A stretch of 64,000 nucleotides of DNA, taken from NCBI GenBank assembly GCA_026874595.1, contig CM049318.1, positions 10,709,241-10,773,240 of the forward strand, read 5' to 3'. The notes beneath the pieces were generated by a model, which saw only the letters and a list, made by a program, of their open reading frames with translations, did not search any database and was not told the DNA's origin. Below are positions 62,688-64,000 of this stretch, piece by piece; the first letter of the stretch is position 1; each line of letters begins with the position of its first letter. Source of the DNA: Sipunculus nudus. Lineage: Eukaryota; Annelida; Sipuncula; Golfingiida; Sipunculidae. The translations under genes and the position numbers were made by a program.

Positions 62688-62768
62688 ATGGAGGAATGTA
62701 TTGTCCAGCAGTGCATGGAAGACGCCATCCATGGTATTTCAGCATTTATAAGGCAAAAGAGTCGCAAA
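62688..62768 (+). CDS. probable first coding exon of an unidentified divergent gene
   Basis: The ATG in CACCATGG is a near-ideal start context. It opens 27 codons, MEECIVQQCMEDAIHGIS..., ending at CGCAAA|gtaaat, a usable 5' splice site, just downstream of a CRE/CCAAT cluster. I do not recognise the protein. A second ATG at 62674 (also good context, another frame, 25 codons) could be an upstream ORF. No further exon can be identified before the window ends, so the gene would continue beyond 64000 or have small exons I missed. Confidence 0.45.
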
Positions 62769-63257
62769 GTAAATATGTTTGTCATGATATTTTACCTAAA
62801 TCGGCGGAATATCTGTTTATCTACTTCAGACCGAAAGGCATTTTTAAAGAATATTCTAAAAATAATTATCGTGAAAAAACATGCGGACACGGGTACTGGG
62901 ACGGACTATAGCATAATTTTAAATTATATAATATAATTATATAGGCCTACTGATATATGAGAAAATGTATTTACACATATATATGTTGAATTTATATGTA
63001 TGTTTATTGTAAGATATATATATATATATATAAATATCTTTATATATATATAAATATATAGGCCTATATATAAAAATACATATATAAATATATATATCGC
63101 GATATTACCGTCATTTAAAAAAATTATGTAAAAGTTGTTACAAGTTTGGTGAGAAATTATCGATCTCATCCAGGGTGTAGACATTGTTAATTATCTTGTA
63201 TGCTGGATTCACTAAGAAACAGGCGTCAATTTCTCTTCCAGAGTAGGGGAGGGATTA

Positions 63258-63260
63258 CTT

Positions 63261-63298
<38 letters not shown>

Positions 63299-63330
63299 TA
63301 TATATATATATATTTATATATATATATATA
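63258..63330. repeat. (TA)n microsatellite
   Basis: Almost pure TA dinucleotides; a shorter AT-rich stretch occurs at 63010-63100. Confidence 0.95.
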
Positions 63331-63684
63331 ATTATTATACATATATATTCTTAATCATATTTCAAATAGTTGTAATGTTTTAGAAAATAAGTTATTTTGT
63401 GAATTCTAAGCAAGGTTTAGATATAAAAATTTTTAGTAAATGGATCCAAAGTCTTTAATTCTATTTATTAATATATTTCATTTGCAATTTTATAATATTA
63501 TTCTCTGAAAAGTGGGGGGGGATGATTACATTGACCATCCTCCCCTTGCCAAAAAGTGGGGAGTACATAAACCCCCCCCCCCCCCCATATTGAAGCCCCT
63601 GCTAAGACACATGCTTTATACTAAATATGGTGTTTTGTGCTGAATGCAGTAAACAAATAGTTGTCATGTGCGTGATGGTAGGGC

Positions 63685-63830
63685 TCTGTAAAAACTCCCT
63701 AACACTCGGTAGTCCCAATTATGTAAGAACACTGCCCGTTGTTAGAGCAGGGTAGCACTCTAAGTCAGTAAAAAGGTCCGAGCGCTTGGTAGCCCCTGTC
63801 AGGTCAGAGCAATGCGGCTATGCCTGGTGG
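63685..63830. repeat. inverted copy of the GAGCGCT repeat
   Basis: Reads 'agggtagcactctaagtc', 'aaaaaggtccgagcgctt' and 'ggtagcccctgtcaggtcag', the complement of the units at 61385-61700. Two opposed copies thus bracket the promoter region. Confidence 0.65.
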
Positions 63831-64000
63831 AAATCCTGCTTGGAATTAAGCTGGATTTCAATGATGAATGAGCCTGAAACCAAACAGCCAATCAGAGGAA
63901 AGACTTTGAAAACTGGCTTCTCCCTGTGTCCCTTAAGCAACATGTCATGTTTGGTTACAAACCCTGCAAGCATCGCTTCTTAACTTTGCACCAGGATTAA

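Noticed and set aside
62595-62936. 113-codon plus-strand ORF as one exon
   Set aside because: Its first codon is TTG, the upstream part is promoter sequence, and a donor at 62768 interrupts it. Only 62688-62768 looks coding.
1-64000. tRNA, rRNA or other structured RNA genes
   Set aside because: No convincing cloverleaf, rRNA core or snRNA motif was found by eye; hairpins found belong to repeat termini.

Overview
The window is animal nuclear DNA: AT-rich, intron-dense and packed with interspersed and tandem repeats. It looks like a marine invertebrate. The many (TCCG)n tracts, GGTGGCGCCACC palindromes and AGGTCA-rich repeats recall mollusc or other lophotrochozoan genomes, but that is an impression and not a placement. 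There are no bacterial-style genes; most long open frames are chance frames or read through repeats.

The one gene that can be read end to end is a SENP1/SENP2-type SUMO protease (Ulp1, peptidase C48) on the minus strand, from a probable start at 61295 to the stop at 29992. I could place 20 coding exons whose phases join without a break (2055 nt, 684 codons plus stop). The catalytic domain is about residues 484-684, with the expected triad His575, Asp592, Cys643 and oxyanion-hole Gln637. The N-terminal half carries a short basic stretch and a likely SUMO-interacting motif. A non-coding first exon probably ends at 62470. It faces a CRE/CCAAT promoter at 62582-62640, beyond which a plus-strand gene of unknown function seems to start at 62688.

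Layout. 1-998: nothing recognised. 999-12855: one minus-strand rolling-circle-like element (family A) split by two large family B insertions, one of which holds an 881-bp hAT-like element. 13081-15239: a well-bounded family D element full of AGGTCA motifs. 15240-18330: palindromes and duplicated segments. 18331-20034: a family D copy in the other orientation. 20035-26100: nested minus-strand B material with an A fragment. 26100-29360: mostly unannotated, with one possible first exon at 27805. 29365-62560: the SUMO protease gene. Its introns hold family H (30080-33363), family B (39814-44346, 44639-46708, 47507-50216) and a 2.4-kb 27-bp minisatellite (53746-56120). 59685-60925: a decayed LINE. 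61400-64000: inverted copies of a GAGCGCT repeat and pyrimidine/AT microsatellites.

Three things deserve most attention. The minisatellite begins inside exon 4 and repeats that exon's 5' splice site in every unit. Three independent mobile elements end 11, 25 and 42 nt upstream of 3' splice sites of the protease gene, all in the gene's orientation. Families A, B, D and H share one terminal architecture (5' end inverted-repeated just inside the 3' end, then a small hairpin and a fixed end before T), as described for Helentron/HINE rolling-circle elements.
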